Source: Serinus canaria (taxonomy: Eukaryota; Chordata; Aves; Passeriformes; Fringillidae). Taken from it: 64,000 nucleotides of DNA. Shown here in pieces: positions 1-13,300 of the stretch. A program made the position numbers and the translations under genes. Every line of letters starts with the position of its first letter. Positions within the stretch are counted from its first letter, which is position 1. The notes under the pieces were generated by a model. That model searched no databases. It worked only from the letters and a program-made list of their open reading frames with translations, and had not been told where the DNA came from. The DNA lies in assembly GCF_022539315.1 (NCBI RefSeq), contig NC_066326.1:8758601-8822600 (forward strand). Direction: 5' to 3'.

Positions 1-1395
1 TGAGAGTGCTGCATCTGTTTTTATTTAGTAGACATAAAGATAACATATGTTCTGCTTTGAACACCGGAGCCATAAGTCATAAAGGAGCACTGATGTAGTC
101 TTTAGTAGTACATTCACACTGAAGTTTTTGTTCCTTTTGACCTTAAGTGATGTTTTTTTCCCAAGCTGGCCAGCATTTGGAGAGCAGGGGAAGATAAAGT
201 GAGAGAACTGAGCACTGCAGCTCCCTTTTTGGTCAGTGTCACTGTAATTAACAAAGCTCTTCAGCGGATTTCAAAAAGGGGGTTCGGACTCAGCCCAAAC
301 ATATGCAGGAAGTGCATTGGGAGGCACTGCTGGCTGCAGCCCCACCACAGAACACTGGCTCAGAACTGAGCATTGTCTGAAAACAGAGAGCATATCAGCT
401 TGACTCATTCTGCCCAGATATTTTTGGCCCTGTAGCCAGCAACTTTATGCAGAGAATGTATGGAAAATGCATTCTGTCTATGGATGCTATTGCCTCCTTG
501 GTTACCCTGTATCCTGTGAAAGCTTTTCCCTGGGGTTCAAGGAGGGTGAGATTCCTGCATAGCAGCTCTGGGTGATCCTGCAGGTCAACTGATGAGACTT
601 AAGAGGAAATTTGGGGAAGGGTTTACTCCTAAAGTGATGAATTTGCAAACATGAGAACAAATTTGAATTTGTTCTCATGTTGATCTAATCCTCAAGCTTC
701 TCTCTTGGTAAAAAATGAAATTGTCAAAAGAAAGCTCACTAGTAGAACTAAGAAGTGCTGGTGAGGAGGGAGGACTTATAGCAAGGCCACAACAGTCATG
801 CTGCTGTTTCTGAATTCAATGAGATACAAACATTCATCTACAAAGGAAATCACAAACAGCAAAATATGTTTAATTATATGGGTGCTGATAGACAGCTTCA
901 TATGCACAAAGGGTGATAATCTGTAACAGAATAATCACTTAAATAGACAGTAGTCTGGAATTAAAATTAGACTTAACCAGGACAGCTTAATTTTACAGAG
1001 GAATAGGAGACAGTCCAGAGCCTCATTGGTGTGTGTTATTGTGGACAGGCTTAGGACTGCTCTAGGAGTGTGGATGGAAAATCTTAGCTTAAAAATAATT
1101 TTTCAGGGGAGGGAGATAGTTGTAGAAAAATATTCATCAAGATGTATAAGGGAAATGTTAATCCATTTCCAGGAGAAGTAGTATTTCTGGTTCTGAATAA
1201 ACTCTCATAAGATTATGATGGGAGCTCAGCTCTCTGTATGGAGGAGCCTCACACAGGAGACATTTCCACTCTCCTTGTTGAAACCTACCCTACTATTTAC
1301 CCAGAGACAACTGTTTATTCAGGCAAGAAGGATCAATTTAACAATGCAAAATGTATTCAGAACTTGATTTAATAATTCTTCAATTGCCTTTTCAG
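1..1395 (+). other. ARIH2 intron (3' part)
   Basis: Non-coding sequence leading to the acceptor TTTTCAG at 1389-1395. I searched for the preceding ARIH2 exon (the segment ending near ILDR) and did not find it here, so it lies upstream of the window. I recognise no gene, RNA or repeat in this stretch. Confidence 0.6.
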
Positions 1396-4300
1396 GCACA
1401 AGTCTAATCCTGCCCAGTTGCTAGTAGAAGCTCGAGTTCAGCCCACCTCATCCAAACATGTAAGTATGCAAACCATCCCGTCTGTTCCCTTGGCAGACAC
1501 CTCTGACCCCCCTCCTGGGGGATTGCATTACTAATGGCATCCTCTGTCCAGTGTTAACCCTTTGCAAGCTCTGGTCTGACACTGATTCATTGCTGGGTTT
1601 ACTTCTGAAATGAGAATGCATTCAAGAGGTCTCTAATATTTAAATAGCAGCTTTGCTCTTGGCTTGCGGGTAGTGTTCAAGAATTACTTTCTTCAAGAAA
1701 ATTAGGGTCATTTTTTGGCACAAGTGATGGCAGACAATGAAAGGAGCAGAGTGCATGGGCTTGGCTGCCTTTTCCAATTCTGTAGAAAGACACTGAAAGG
1801 AAGTTCTGTCTGCACAGAGTGAGCAGAGCTTGTCTCTGTCTGGAACAGATATTTTAGATTTTTTTGTCTTTTCTTTTACCTTTTTTATCTTTTTTTATCT
1901 ATTTGCACTGCTCAGCTCAGGGATGCTTAAGCTAAATCTCCCAGTGAATTGTATTGCTGCTGAGTCAGTCAGTGCTGATATTTGAACCAACAACTTGGTT
2001 TTCATAGCCAGGGCTACACAGATCTTCAGATACTTCCCCACCCTTTAAATAGAAACTTCCTGTTACATGCTTATGGATTTCATTCACAGTGGGTGTCTTG
2101 GTACAATGAAGAATTACCCTAGGAACACATTCCATGTGTCAGATTATGGGTGATAGAATACTACATCTGGGAAGCATTCAGGGTTGTGGGGGAGAGGAGA
2201 TCTTAAGAGTCTGATTTGGCATCTGAGCTCTCTTGTAACCAGCAGATAGTGAAAAAGCTAAGCTGACAGAAGTGTAAGCTTCATGGGGTCAAATTATCTG
2301 CTTAAAGTCCAGAAAAAAAATCTTTCTAATTTGACATACCTGCAAATTAGTCTGTGTATTTCAAAATTTATCCAAGTCTTGTATCAGCTGTCCCTTGATT
2401 ATTCCCCTTGCAATGGGCCGTTCCAACCTCCTTGGCAGGCAAGGTGAAGACCACCAGCACATCATTTCAGTCAGGGTCCTGGGTTTGGACCGAACATTTT
2501 CCCAGCTTGAATTTACAATAACTTTATATTTTGCTCCAAGGAGGTAAGAAGTGATATAGGAATCTTTTTTTGCCCAATGTGGCAACCCAAAGCAATGCTT
2601 GAGGCAAACTTCCATACATACTGCAAAACTGAAACAAAACATTACAAATATAAACATCACAAAACTACTGAGACAAAATGCATGCAAATAATCAATGCAG
2701 TGAAGAACATTGTAACTCTTCAGTCCTGTTGCCATTTCATCTTCTCATTAAATACCTGTAAGAGGAGAGAGAAAAGAAAATCCAGTCCCACTTGGATTGG
2801 TTTTAAAAAGAAAGAACTCTCCATCTGGTGTTAATTTTGTGTTCTCTGCCATGGGCATCTGTGGCTACCCATGGGATCCCTGAGATTTGCCCTTTGTACA
2901 GCAGTCTGACTCTTCATTTGCAACAAATCCTACCTGTCTGCCATAGGTTACCAGCTGCCCCCATGTAAGAGCAGGTCCTGTCTGCAGTCCACCCCCACAA
3001 GGAGCTCTAAGCTCTAAGCAGTTGAGTTGCCTAAAGCTTCAGTGAGTCAGGCAGTCCTTTAATCAGGGGTGTTTATTCTCTGGCTCAGCAAACAATAGCA
3101 TGGGAGAAGACTGAGAGGTTGCAAGACCCCTCTCGTGTATCAGTTGGAGGCTAGCAGCCTATTGCACACTCTTGGTCAGATTACCCAGTGCTGGAGTGGG
3201 GGTAGAGATGGATTTTCCCCTCCCCAAGGGGTCTAAACCTCCTGCCCAGTGGACTGTCATTTGGGTCAGAGACCAGGGCTCTCTGCCGTTATGCGTTGTG
3301 AAGGACACTCTGGGACCCCAGGGTCCTTATGTTTCATCCTCCAACAGCTTTATGCTGTCTCTCCCCATCAGTGGAATCCTCCACACATAATGTTTTAGTT
3401 TCCTTTGCATGCCTGCTGTATTTTTCTTGCAGCTGAGCCAGCTCAGTTGCAGAATAAGGCATTTGTTTAGTTGTTGCAGTGGGTGCTGCCTCCTCACACT
3501 CCATCTCATAACCAGCATCAGTCTTTATAAGTGGGCAGAGTTTAGGGAGAGGTTGGGGGTCTGGCTTTGCTGTATCAAGCTCCTCCCAAGGAAAAAGGCA
3601 AGTGACATCATTGTCAGAAAGGTCCACCTCTTAAGTGAGTCTGGAAAGCCTCAGAGGCTCCAGGCTCCAGTAGGTGGGATGTGGAGCAGGGACCACCCTA
3701 CCTTCACAGATCTTGTCCTGCCCCCACCCAAACACACACTTTAGTATTCAGAATTTCTCCAGTCTCCTACAAACTGTGATTTTATTTTAGGAAGAAAAAT
3801 GATATGGTTAAAAGGTTAACTTAAAATTGATTTGGTAGGCAATTCATTACAGTCTGTGTGTGCTACAGCAAGGTACTCTATGCTTCAGCTTGTAGTGCAG
3901 AATGATTCTGGGGACATATTCTCCCAGTGAGTGTCTGTAGAGGGACTGACCCTGTAGGGAGAAGCTGTAATGGTGAGCTCAGGGAGGCAATTGCAAAGGT
4001 TTGAGGTAGCACATGAGCTTTTCAGGCTGAGCAGCTGATCCAGGCAATCAGGTGCAATTATAGACTCAGTGAATCTTGTTCTGGTCTGTAAGTGAGGCCA
4101 CTTAGAACAAATTACTTCCTCTTTGATGTGGCCATGCCATGAATCAAGCTCAGTCAGTCATGGTACTGCTGCTCCATGTCTCCAGCACACAGAGGTCAGC
4201 CTGGAAACTGATGGCAGGCTGACACCAGCTTCTCCACCAACAGCAAAGTGGATGCAAAGGGATTATATGATTTCTCTGTGAAAGGAAAAACTGGAACATA

Positions 4301-7300
4301 AACTGCAGCTGACAGCTTTGTAGGGCCTTGGTTTTGATGATGCTGGGCTAGACCTAGTTCTGCAGGTCCCAGGAGTGAGTGGAGACGTGTTGAAGGCTGG
4401 ATCTGTTGTCTAGGGATCAGCTCTGCACTACATAGGGGGAAACCAGACTACTTTCAGTGGTTTGGTGAAGCAATAGCAGTTCTGCCTGATTTGAAACAAA
4501 CCCTCTTAATCCTTTTCAGCTGAAGGGATGAAGACTGTTTTGCCAAATGTAGCATAGGCATAGGCAGAAGAGATGGGAGGTGATAGTTTGTGAATTCCCT
4601 TTCCTCTCCATGTAAACACTCTACAATTATGTCTTCCATTACCCTAAATTACTGTCTGGTAAAAGGGCATTGCTAAGTCTGTTTGCAGTGACAGCTGCTC
4701 TCCAGAGCCTGTGGAGATAGTCTGGCCCAGCTAACAAAGAATATCAATAAATCCAGGGAAGGACTAGCACAATGATATATTTCAAACAAGGCAAGAGTAA
4801 GAACCAGAAAAGTAAAGGGGAATTCTGGGCAGCACTAGAGGAGAGGCAGAAACTCTTCAGTGACTGTCAGCTTGTGCTCTGTGAGATTAGAAGTTCTTGA
4901 GAAGGACTGACTGTTCGGGGCAGTGCAGCACCTTGGCACACCAGCTGCTCATGAACCTGGACCTCCGGGGAGACCACTGTCACAGTGAGGGTGATGCAGG
5001 TGTGTGTGGATGAGCTGAAAATGCTCTGGAGGTCTGGGATGCTCTCACTGCACTGCTGATTTGTCTCCCCAGGCAATGGTACATTCCTCCCACCACTGCG
5101 CCGTGTGCATGCAGTTTGTCAGGAAGGAGAACTTGCTCTCCCTGGCTTGTCAGCACCAGTTCTGTCGCAGCTGCTGGGAGCAGCACTGTACAGTGCTCGT
5201 CAAGGATGGCGTTGGAGTCGGTGAGTTCAGGCTGGATGCAGTGCTGGCTCTGTATCTGCCCCACTGGCCATTCTGATGAGTCTAGAGTATGACTGTAACA
5301 AGTTAAAAACTGCAAATCTGTTGAATAGAATTTGCATCTGTAATGATGTACTGTTGCAACGCCCCTGGAGTGCTTGTGGATGCAAACATCTGTTCCCTTT
5401 GTGTTGGGGAGAAGCCAGTAGTTGCCAGAGTTGCTTTGGGCTTTTCTAAGGCTGTCTTTCATGTTGGCATGGCAGTAACATGTAATTTTCTAATTTAAGT
5501 ATCTGACCTTGTGAATACTGGTTAAAGCACTCACTGGTCCTGGATGCACATGTGCCCTGTCATCTTTTGGTGAAGACAGTTGGGTTTCAGCTTTTCAGCA
5601 GCCCTGATTTGCTTCACAGTTGTATCCCTCTTGCCACAACAACAGATGGCACTAAGGAAACTGTGCTGAGTGCTCTCTGTGCATTCACCCCTTAGTATAA
5701 GCTGCACTGTTCTAAGATGTTTTTTCTTCTCAGGGGTGTCCTGCATGGCTCAGGACTGTCTACTCCGGACACCAGAAGACTTTGTGTTTCCATTGCTGCC
5801 TAGTGAAGAGCTGAAAGACAAATACAGGCGCTACCTCTTCAGGGACTATGTGGAGGTAGTAGATTTTTTCAGTTTTAAAATACCCTGGGTCAAATCACCA
5901 GTGACTTGCAGAAATTTTGTTTGAAGTGTTTTGCATTTTTGATTAGAACTGCAGTAGCTGCAGCAAAATTGTCCTCAATAGGCATGATGTGGCTGCTTCT
6001 GTAGGACAGCCTCACTGACAAAATGCTCTAGCAGGTTGCCAAAGTAAATTCTGCTGTAAGGTCATCCACTAACTCCTTGGCTGGAGCTTCAAAATTCTCA
6101 GAGTGCTGCAGCTGAGAATTTCAAAACTTCAGTCTGATTATTCTAGTCCTTCTTGTTCTTACATAAATATTTTTAGGTTCAGAAAAATAGGTCCCTCAGC
6201 TTAGGGTAGTCCAGCTGAATTGGCTTGCTCAATTACATTTTGTGTGAGCTTTCTTGAAATTAAAGCAGGAGTTGTTAAGGTTAAATATGCAGGAGTATTC
6301 TGATAACTGGGAACAGACAAGGAACACTAAAAAAGCAGCAAAGCAATATGAAAGCATGGTGTCAGCTCTTCTCTATAAGAAACCCTTTGGGAAGAAATGG
6401 CCACCACAGGAGAGCAGCTGAATAGCTTCTAGGAGATAAGAAGATGGGGAAGGAGCTCAAATGGAGTAAAATGGTTTGTTTAGTGTCATTGTGGGGTTTT
6501 GTTTGTTCGCTGACTTAGTTTGTAACTGTCATTTGAAGTCCCTGTTCTAGAAAAGCTGTAAGTCACTGACAAACCTCTTCCATACTAGGAAGTGCAGGTT
6601 CTGCTCAGATAGGCAAGACCTGGTGACACTTTCCACTCTTTTTTAATCCAAAATTACAGCTTTGTATGTTTTTGAGGATAGGAATGGTTAAAGATGAACA
6701 GGTAATGGTCTCCTGTATCCACTGATGATCTTACTCCCTTGCTGTGTCCACAGAGCCATTACCAGCTGCAGCTGTGCCCTGGTGCAGATTGCCCTATGGT
6801 CATACAGGTACAAGAGCCAAAAGCCCGGCGAGTGCAGTGCAATCGTTGCAATGAGGTCTTCTGGTAAGAAACAGAGAAGGTTACAGATCACAGGGAAAGT
6901 GTGTGCTGTCCTCAGGGCCAATCCTTATGCTTGCCAACAGTTTTGGTGTGTAGAAGTATCTGAAATGCTTTGCTAGAGTTGTTTGTAACTTGAGTTAGCC
7001 TGAGTGGTTGGACACTTGTGATCTGACTTCTGCAGGTGTCAGACGTCCCCTTGCTTCCTTAACTCCTGGGAACTTGGGTGTTCTGACAACCAGGGAGCAC
7101 AGCTTGAGTAACCAAGGGGTTACAAATCTACCGTTCTCACATTTTGGCTGGGTTAAAAATTTTCCTACAGGGACAGTGATTGATACAGATTCTGGTAGTA
7201 AACATGGAGTCCTTCTTGCTGTCTGCTGGCATTGAGTTTTTAAATTTATTAAAAACATTTGACTCCCAATCTAGAGACCCAGCTTTCTGGTATCTCCATG

Positions 7301-10300
7301 CAAATGGCCCCTATTCACCTGGGGTTGTCAAGTCTTGCTAATACAGGTCCCTGATATCTGCCACTGGAGTCAGGCTACTTGGAAGTGACTGGTCCACCCC
7401 AGAACTCTGCAATCATGTTAGAGGAGACATAGGTGGGCTCTAGAAAGGGACAAGTCAGCCCTCAGACACGTGATTTGTCAGGCCTGGGTTCACTTCCATC
7501 CTCACTCTGCGTTTTATACAAGAAGAAGGGGGAATTGGAGTTCAGTTTTGGTCTTCACACTCTACTAATACACAAGAGCATTTCCATCCCTTACTGGGCC
7601 CCCAGATTTGGTCAGGAAAACCTCAATCCTTGAGTCATTTCCGTAGAAATTGATGTTTTTTTCTTTTTTTTCCTCCCCCCTTTTAAGCTTTAAGTGTCGG
7701 CAGATGTACCACGCACCCACAGACTGCGCTACCATTCGGAAATGGCTCACCAAGTGTGCAGATGACTCTGAAACAGCCAACTACATCAGTGCTCACACTA
7801 AAGATGTAAGGACAGGCACCTGCATGTTATTTCTTGTCCTCTAGCCCTGCCTGGAAACCAGGATAGAATTCTATACACACATAGCATTGTGTTCTTCTTT
7901 TTTTGCAGACTGCAAATCCTTACAGCTCCCTAGGGACTGTCAAGAAGCTTCTGTCAGAAGCTACTGTCATATGTGAGCTAATTACATCCCTATGGCAGTG
8001 GTGTAACTCAGCTGAACGCCTTGGGAAAGCTTTATGTGGGAGGCTCAGCTGCCCTCCCGCAGTAAGGACCTGGTGGTCCTTATTCCAGACCTGGTGTGAA
8101 TGTCTTTGACTGCCAAGTTTGTTGTCCTCCCACAGGCAAAAGAACTGAGGGTACTTTGAAATGATCAATGGAGATGTATTTAAAATTGAAGGAGAGGCTG
8201 TCATAAGTGCAAAGTCAGTACCAAATAAGGCACCAGTGGTGTTTAAGCCTGCAAAGCTTTGTGCAGTACTGTGAGCTGGAGGGCGAGGGGAAAAAGTCTT
8301 GATTTGGCAAGGTCTGCAAAATGGAGCAGTTGAAGTCTGTAAATTAGACATTGGAGTACTTCTAGTAGGTTTAGACCCAAGACAAAGAAATAGTATTTTA
8401 TACTGTGCACGCGAGACTACCTACTATAGAATTGTTGTATGAATATACTGTCTTTATCCTCTGAATTACCTTTTTGAGATTGGAACTTTTGATGTCTTCT
8501 GGGCATTTTGTGGCCTGACTTCAAAACAGTTCTTGGCTACATTTGTGCTACCATGTAGCAATTGTGACAGTGGTGATTAGCTGCAAGCTTCAGTTATGTG
8601 AGGAAAGGGGGTACTTAGATGGGCCAGAGATTTCAAGCTCCCTTCCCTCTCTGGAGAAGGTGTCAGCACGTGATGGTATTGTTTCTGCTATGCTTATTTG
8701 TAGAAATTTTATTTTATTGAGCACTGTCCTGGCATACATTTTGCCTGACATGAAAATTATACCAAGTAGCAAAACTCACTTCCTTCTTTCTACCTATACA
8801 GCCCAAAAAATATATCTGGACACTGCAGGGTTTCTGTAGAGTGGGGGTGTGCAGCTTTCCTGTGGTTAGGCAGATTTTCTGCAGGTAGCTGAGGTGTCAT
8901 TTGTTAGTGGCTGCTGAAGGCAGAATATAGTGACAATTATCTGTAGTCAAAGTAGCTGTGATACACTGTCATACATGAACTAATTGTGTCCCTGTGCCTG
9001 AGTAACTGCAGAGGGGTAACTCAGAAAGACCTTCAGTTTTACATGGAGGAACAGCAGTAAATTTGTTTTCCTGAGCAAACAATCCAGTGCTGCAGTGCAA
9101 CTTCCTGACTTTGCCTTTCTGCCATCTTTAAGTGGAGCTGTCAGAGCTGGTGGGAAGCAGGGTGTAAATGCTAATATTCTCATATGTGAATGCATATTTT
9201 TAAGAAAAAAAGGCAGAGAGGAATAATCACACAAGTGCTGTCATTCTTCAGAAGGCTGCTAGAGTTGGATCTAACAATTGTGTCTCTTTCCTCAGTGTCC
9301 CAAGTGCAATATCTGTATTGAAAAGAATGGAGGCTGCAATCACATGGTGAGTAATTCCCTGAACACATCAAATCTCCCTTGTTCTAAGTGGAATTTTTTT
9401 CCCACACTTTCTGCTAACCAAATGCCTCTTGTCTTTTCTTTTTCAGCAATGTTCCAAATGCAAGCATGGTAAGTTGGGTTTGGAAGCTGTTTTCTCTGCA
9501 ATGTTTGCAGTGATGATGATCCCTTTTTTTTGTGTTATGAAGACAAATTGTGAACACAGGCTGAAATATTTTCTCCCCAGTAAAAGCTGAACAGGATATA
9601 AATTACAGATTTCTGTGTGATAGCTGTTTTTTCCCCACTGGCTGTGATCTCAGCTGAGTTCTGCAGTGCTAGTTTGGCTTTTGCCCCTGACATGTCTATT
9701 GGATAGAGAAGTCTCCAGAATATTAACAGTGGAATCCATCTCACAGGAGAGCTTTCCATATAATTGTATTTGTAATCAGCTGAAAATATTGTCACATGTA
9801 GCCATTTACTCAGATCAGCTTAAGTCCTTCTGCTTAGTGATGGAAATAATGAGCTTCAACTCATGTGAAACTGCAGGAGCTGTGAATTGTTATGGAGCAG
9901 CAGATGTTGAATTTCTCAGTCCACTCCTGTGCAATTAGCAGCCTGAGTGTCTTTGGCCCGTTGTGTGGCCCTGTTTTTGCACTTATCTTTTCATGGCAGA
10001 ATTAATTTCTGTTGCCTTAGAGTGAGATAGTTGTATTCAGCCCTCTGATTTAAGTGTACCACTAGAAACTATTATAATATCAGAACCTTATTGGAAAGGT
10101 GATTAGAGATGACTGTCCTCTCATTTCCTTTGCTTTGGGGTTCTCAGCAGCACTGGTTGTGCTTTGATGGAGCTCTGTGACAAGAGGGAGCAGGCAAGTG
10201 CCAAGATACCATGGTGACTTAGCACTTGAGAACGCTGATGAACTTGGGAATTACAGTTTTCAGTCTCATTGTCATAAGTAACACAGAAGGGATTCTTATT

Positions 10301-13300
10301 GTAGCAACTTAGTCTCCATCTTTTTTCCTTTACAGCAGAACACTCACAGCCTCACTCTGAAATCAGAAAATTGCCATGTTTTGCTATTTTTATTATTGCT
10401 CTCTTTACTCTGCCTTCTTCCTATTTCAGCTGCTTCTAACTCCAAGTGTCATAAGCCACTGACATCTGACATTACCTGGGTTGTTCCCTCCTGGAGAGAA
10501 CTGAGGGCAGGCTTTCTTTTGCATTACTTAGTTCACTTTTGGATCCAATTGTTTTATTCAGACTGAGGTTTGCATGGGGCAGTGTGCCCATTGTGGGGAG
10601 GGTGCAACTCACAAAAGAGACTGGCAGCCTCCTCTCTAACCCAGAGTGACAGTCAGACAGGGTGCAAGTGCAGTTCTGCCCAGTGGTTTTGGTGTACAGG
10701 ATGCAGAACTTCAAGATTTACTTTCCATAATTGAATGAGAGGCTGTGCAATTAAAATCTTCAAGACAGGCTGGTATTTTTGGCTCACTGAGTTCTGTTTT
10801 GCAAGATGATACAAAACGTGTGTGTTTCTTGGCTTAGCAGAAATATCTGAACACAGATGGGCTCTGTCTCCTGAAGCTTTTCTTTCTCAGAGGTTTTTTT
10901 CTGTGCATCACACTGGGTTTTTTGCTGTTTTCTGCAGACTTCTGCTGGATGTGTCTGGGAGACTGGAAGACTCACGGCAGCGAGTACTACGAATGCAGTC
11001 GGTACAAAGAGAATCCTGATATTGTAAACCAGAGTCAGCAAGCACAGGCCAGGGAGGCCCTTAAGAAGTACTTGTTCTATTTTGAGAGGGTAGGAGACAT
11101 CTCCTTGGCCAGAGCTGCTGTAGCCTTTTAATGCTCCCTGCCTGGTGCAAAGGTCATTGCCAGCAATCTCCGTGCAAGAAACTGCCCAAAGAGAATCTGT
11201 GCAGAATTTTCAGGCCCTGTTGTTTTTCACTCAAAATCCTGCCCTGAAAGTCCCATCCAAACCAGTGATGTCATACCCAAAGCAATTTGTATTCACTCCT
11301 ATATTCCCTTGTGCTAGAGAAAATCAGTATTACCTGTGTGCCACTGTACTATGTAACTGCAGGCTGAGTGCTGCTGCAGTAGATAGATATTGCTTCAGTA
11401 ATTTCCTTTCAGGACTGGGGAACTTCTGTTCCTTGCAGTACGTCTTTATAAAGATAAAAACGAAATAAATTTTACCATGTTCAAAGCTCCATTGGCTGTA
11501 GCAAAGTTTTTACTAAAATTTCATGTAATCACATTTTTAAAAGTTGCTATCAGAGCATGTCTGTCCACACAGCAGGCTCCATGCACCTGGCCATGCAGAG
11601 CAACTCTACAGCTGTGTCTCTAGAAGAGAATGTGGTAGATGTTAAATACTGCTGTGTTTCAGTTTCCCCATTAAAATGAGTTTATTCTTCACAGCATGAG
11701 CCAAGTCCTGTCATAAAATAAATGCCTTCATTCCTGGCTCTCCAGACCAACAGGCTTTGGGAAATAGCCATGTTTACAATGTGCACATGAATACTGGAGT
11801 TCACTGAGCCCATGTCAAATGTTAATTTAATCTTTTGACCCTCCTATAGAAATCCTTTAAGTAGAGGAATCACCATGACTTTCCTCCTTGTCAGACATGA
11901 GGTCACTGTGTGACCAGAGGGCATTCCCACTCGGAGGAGCTGGGTTTGCTCCCTGTTCTTGCTGCTGTCAGTCTGTTGTCTATAGCCTCTGCCACTTGCT
12001 ACTGGAGGTGCTGCCTTGCCATTCTTTCCCACAGCATGTCTTGCCTTGCTGGACTCCTGCCCCACTCCAATTTCTGCTTGCTAGAGCTTGTGCTTTTACA
12101 GCAGTAGTACTCTCTTCTCATGCTGGTTTTTCCTTTCCCTGTCTCCCCACCTCTTGCAGTGGGAGAATCACAATAAAAGCCTACAGCTGGAGGCACAGAC
12201 ATACCAACGAATCCAGGAGAAAATCCAAGAAAGAGTTATGAACAACTTGGGAACATGGATAGATTGGCAATATCTACAGAATGCTGCAAAACTACTTGCA
12301 AAGGTGAGTAATTGTCTCTTGTTTAGCACCATGAAGAGAATACATGCCAGAATGCTAAATTCAAAACAGCAAGTAAGGAAGGAAATTTAAGAGTTGTGGT
12401 TATGTGGGACAGTGCTTCTGGTGTAGGACATGAACAAAGCAAAAATCATCTAGGATTGACCTCTGTGAAGTCATACTCCACAGTACATAGACCTGCACAA
12501 GTTCTTCCAAGGAAGGTGTAGGAAATTCTACCAGGAAGTCTCCAGTTGTCAGGAGGTAGCTTCTTAGCCTGTAGTGGTTGCATAAATACGACTGTGCTGA
12601 CTTCCAAGACTGAGACTCCTGTCTTTTTCTCTCTCTCTTCCTCCCACTCTTGGACAGTGTCGTTACACCCTGCAGTACACATATCCATATGCCTACTACA
12701 TGGAGTCTGGTCCCAGAAAGAAGCTGGTAAGATGTTCTGCTCTTTTTTTTGCTGATAACTTTTCGGGGTATAACTGGCAGCATGCTGGGCTGAATTCCAG
12801 AGCTGGACAGTGTCTGAAATATTAGTCCTGAGTTTGAGGTAAGGACAAGATAAATCAGTGGGTTTGCACCTTTCTTCTTCACTTCAAGTCAACCAGCAGC
12901 TCTGTCTTCTTATACATTACATTATTTTCCCAGGGGACTTCACTGCACTTTCACTAACAAGCCATTTATCCAGAATGTTTTGAGGCTGGAAGTGTGCATT
13001 TATTTCTTGGTAAGATTTCTCACAATGCTGTGGGCCATATTTCCTGTGAAGAGCTGCTGGAGGAGAGCTTTTCCTTGGATCAGGGTGTAGCTTTCCTTTT
13101 TACTCTTGCTATAAGTTCCTTTCTGGCTTGGTGCATCTCATGGGCTGAAAAAGTACAAAAACAACCTTGAATTCAGGAAGAGTTTTTTCTTTGACTCAGC
13201 TGTTCTGTAAAACCTGTTATAGAATCTTTCTTCATGGCATCATGTGTTCTCTAAGGCTGTGGACAGATGTTCTCTTCTGGATCTGACTGTGCCTGTGGAA

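Noticed and set aside
2361..2834. Hydrophobic 124-codon minus-strand frame and 85-codon plus-strand frame in the ARIH2 intron
   Set aside because: AT-rich intronic sequence with no family features.
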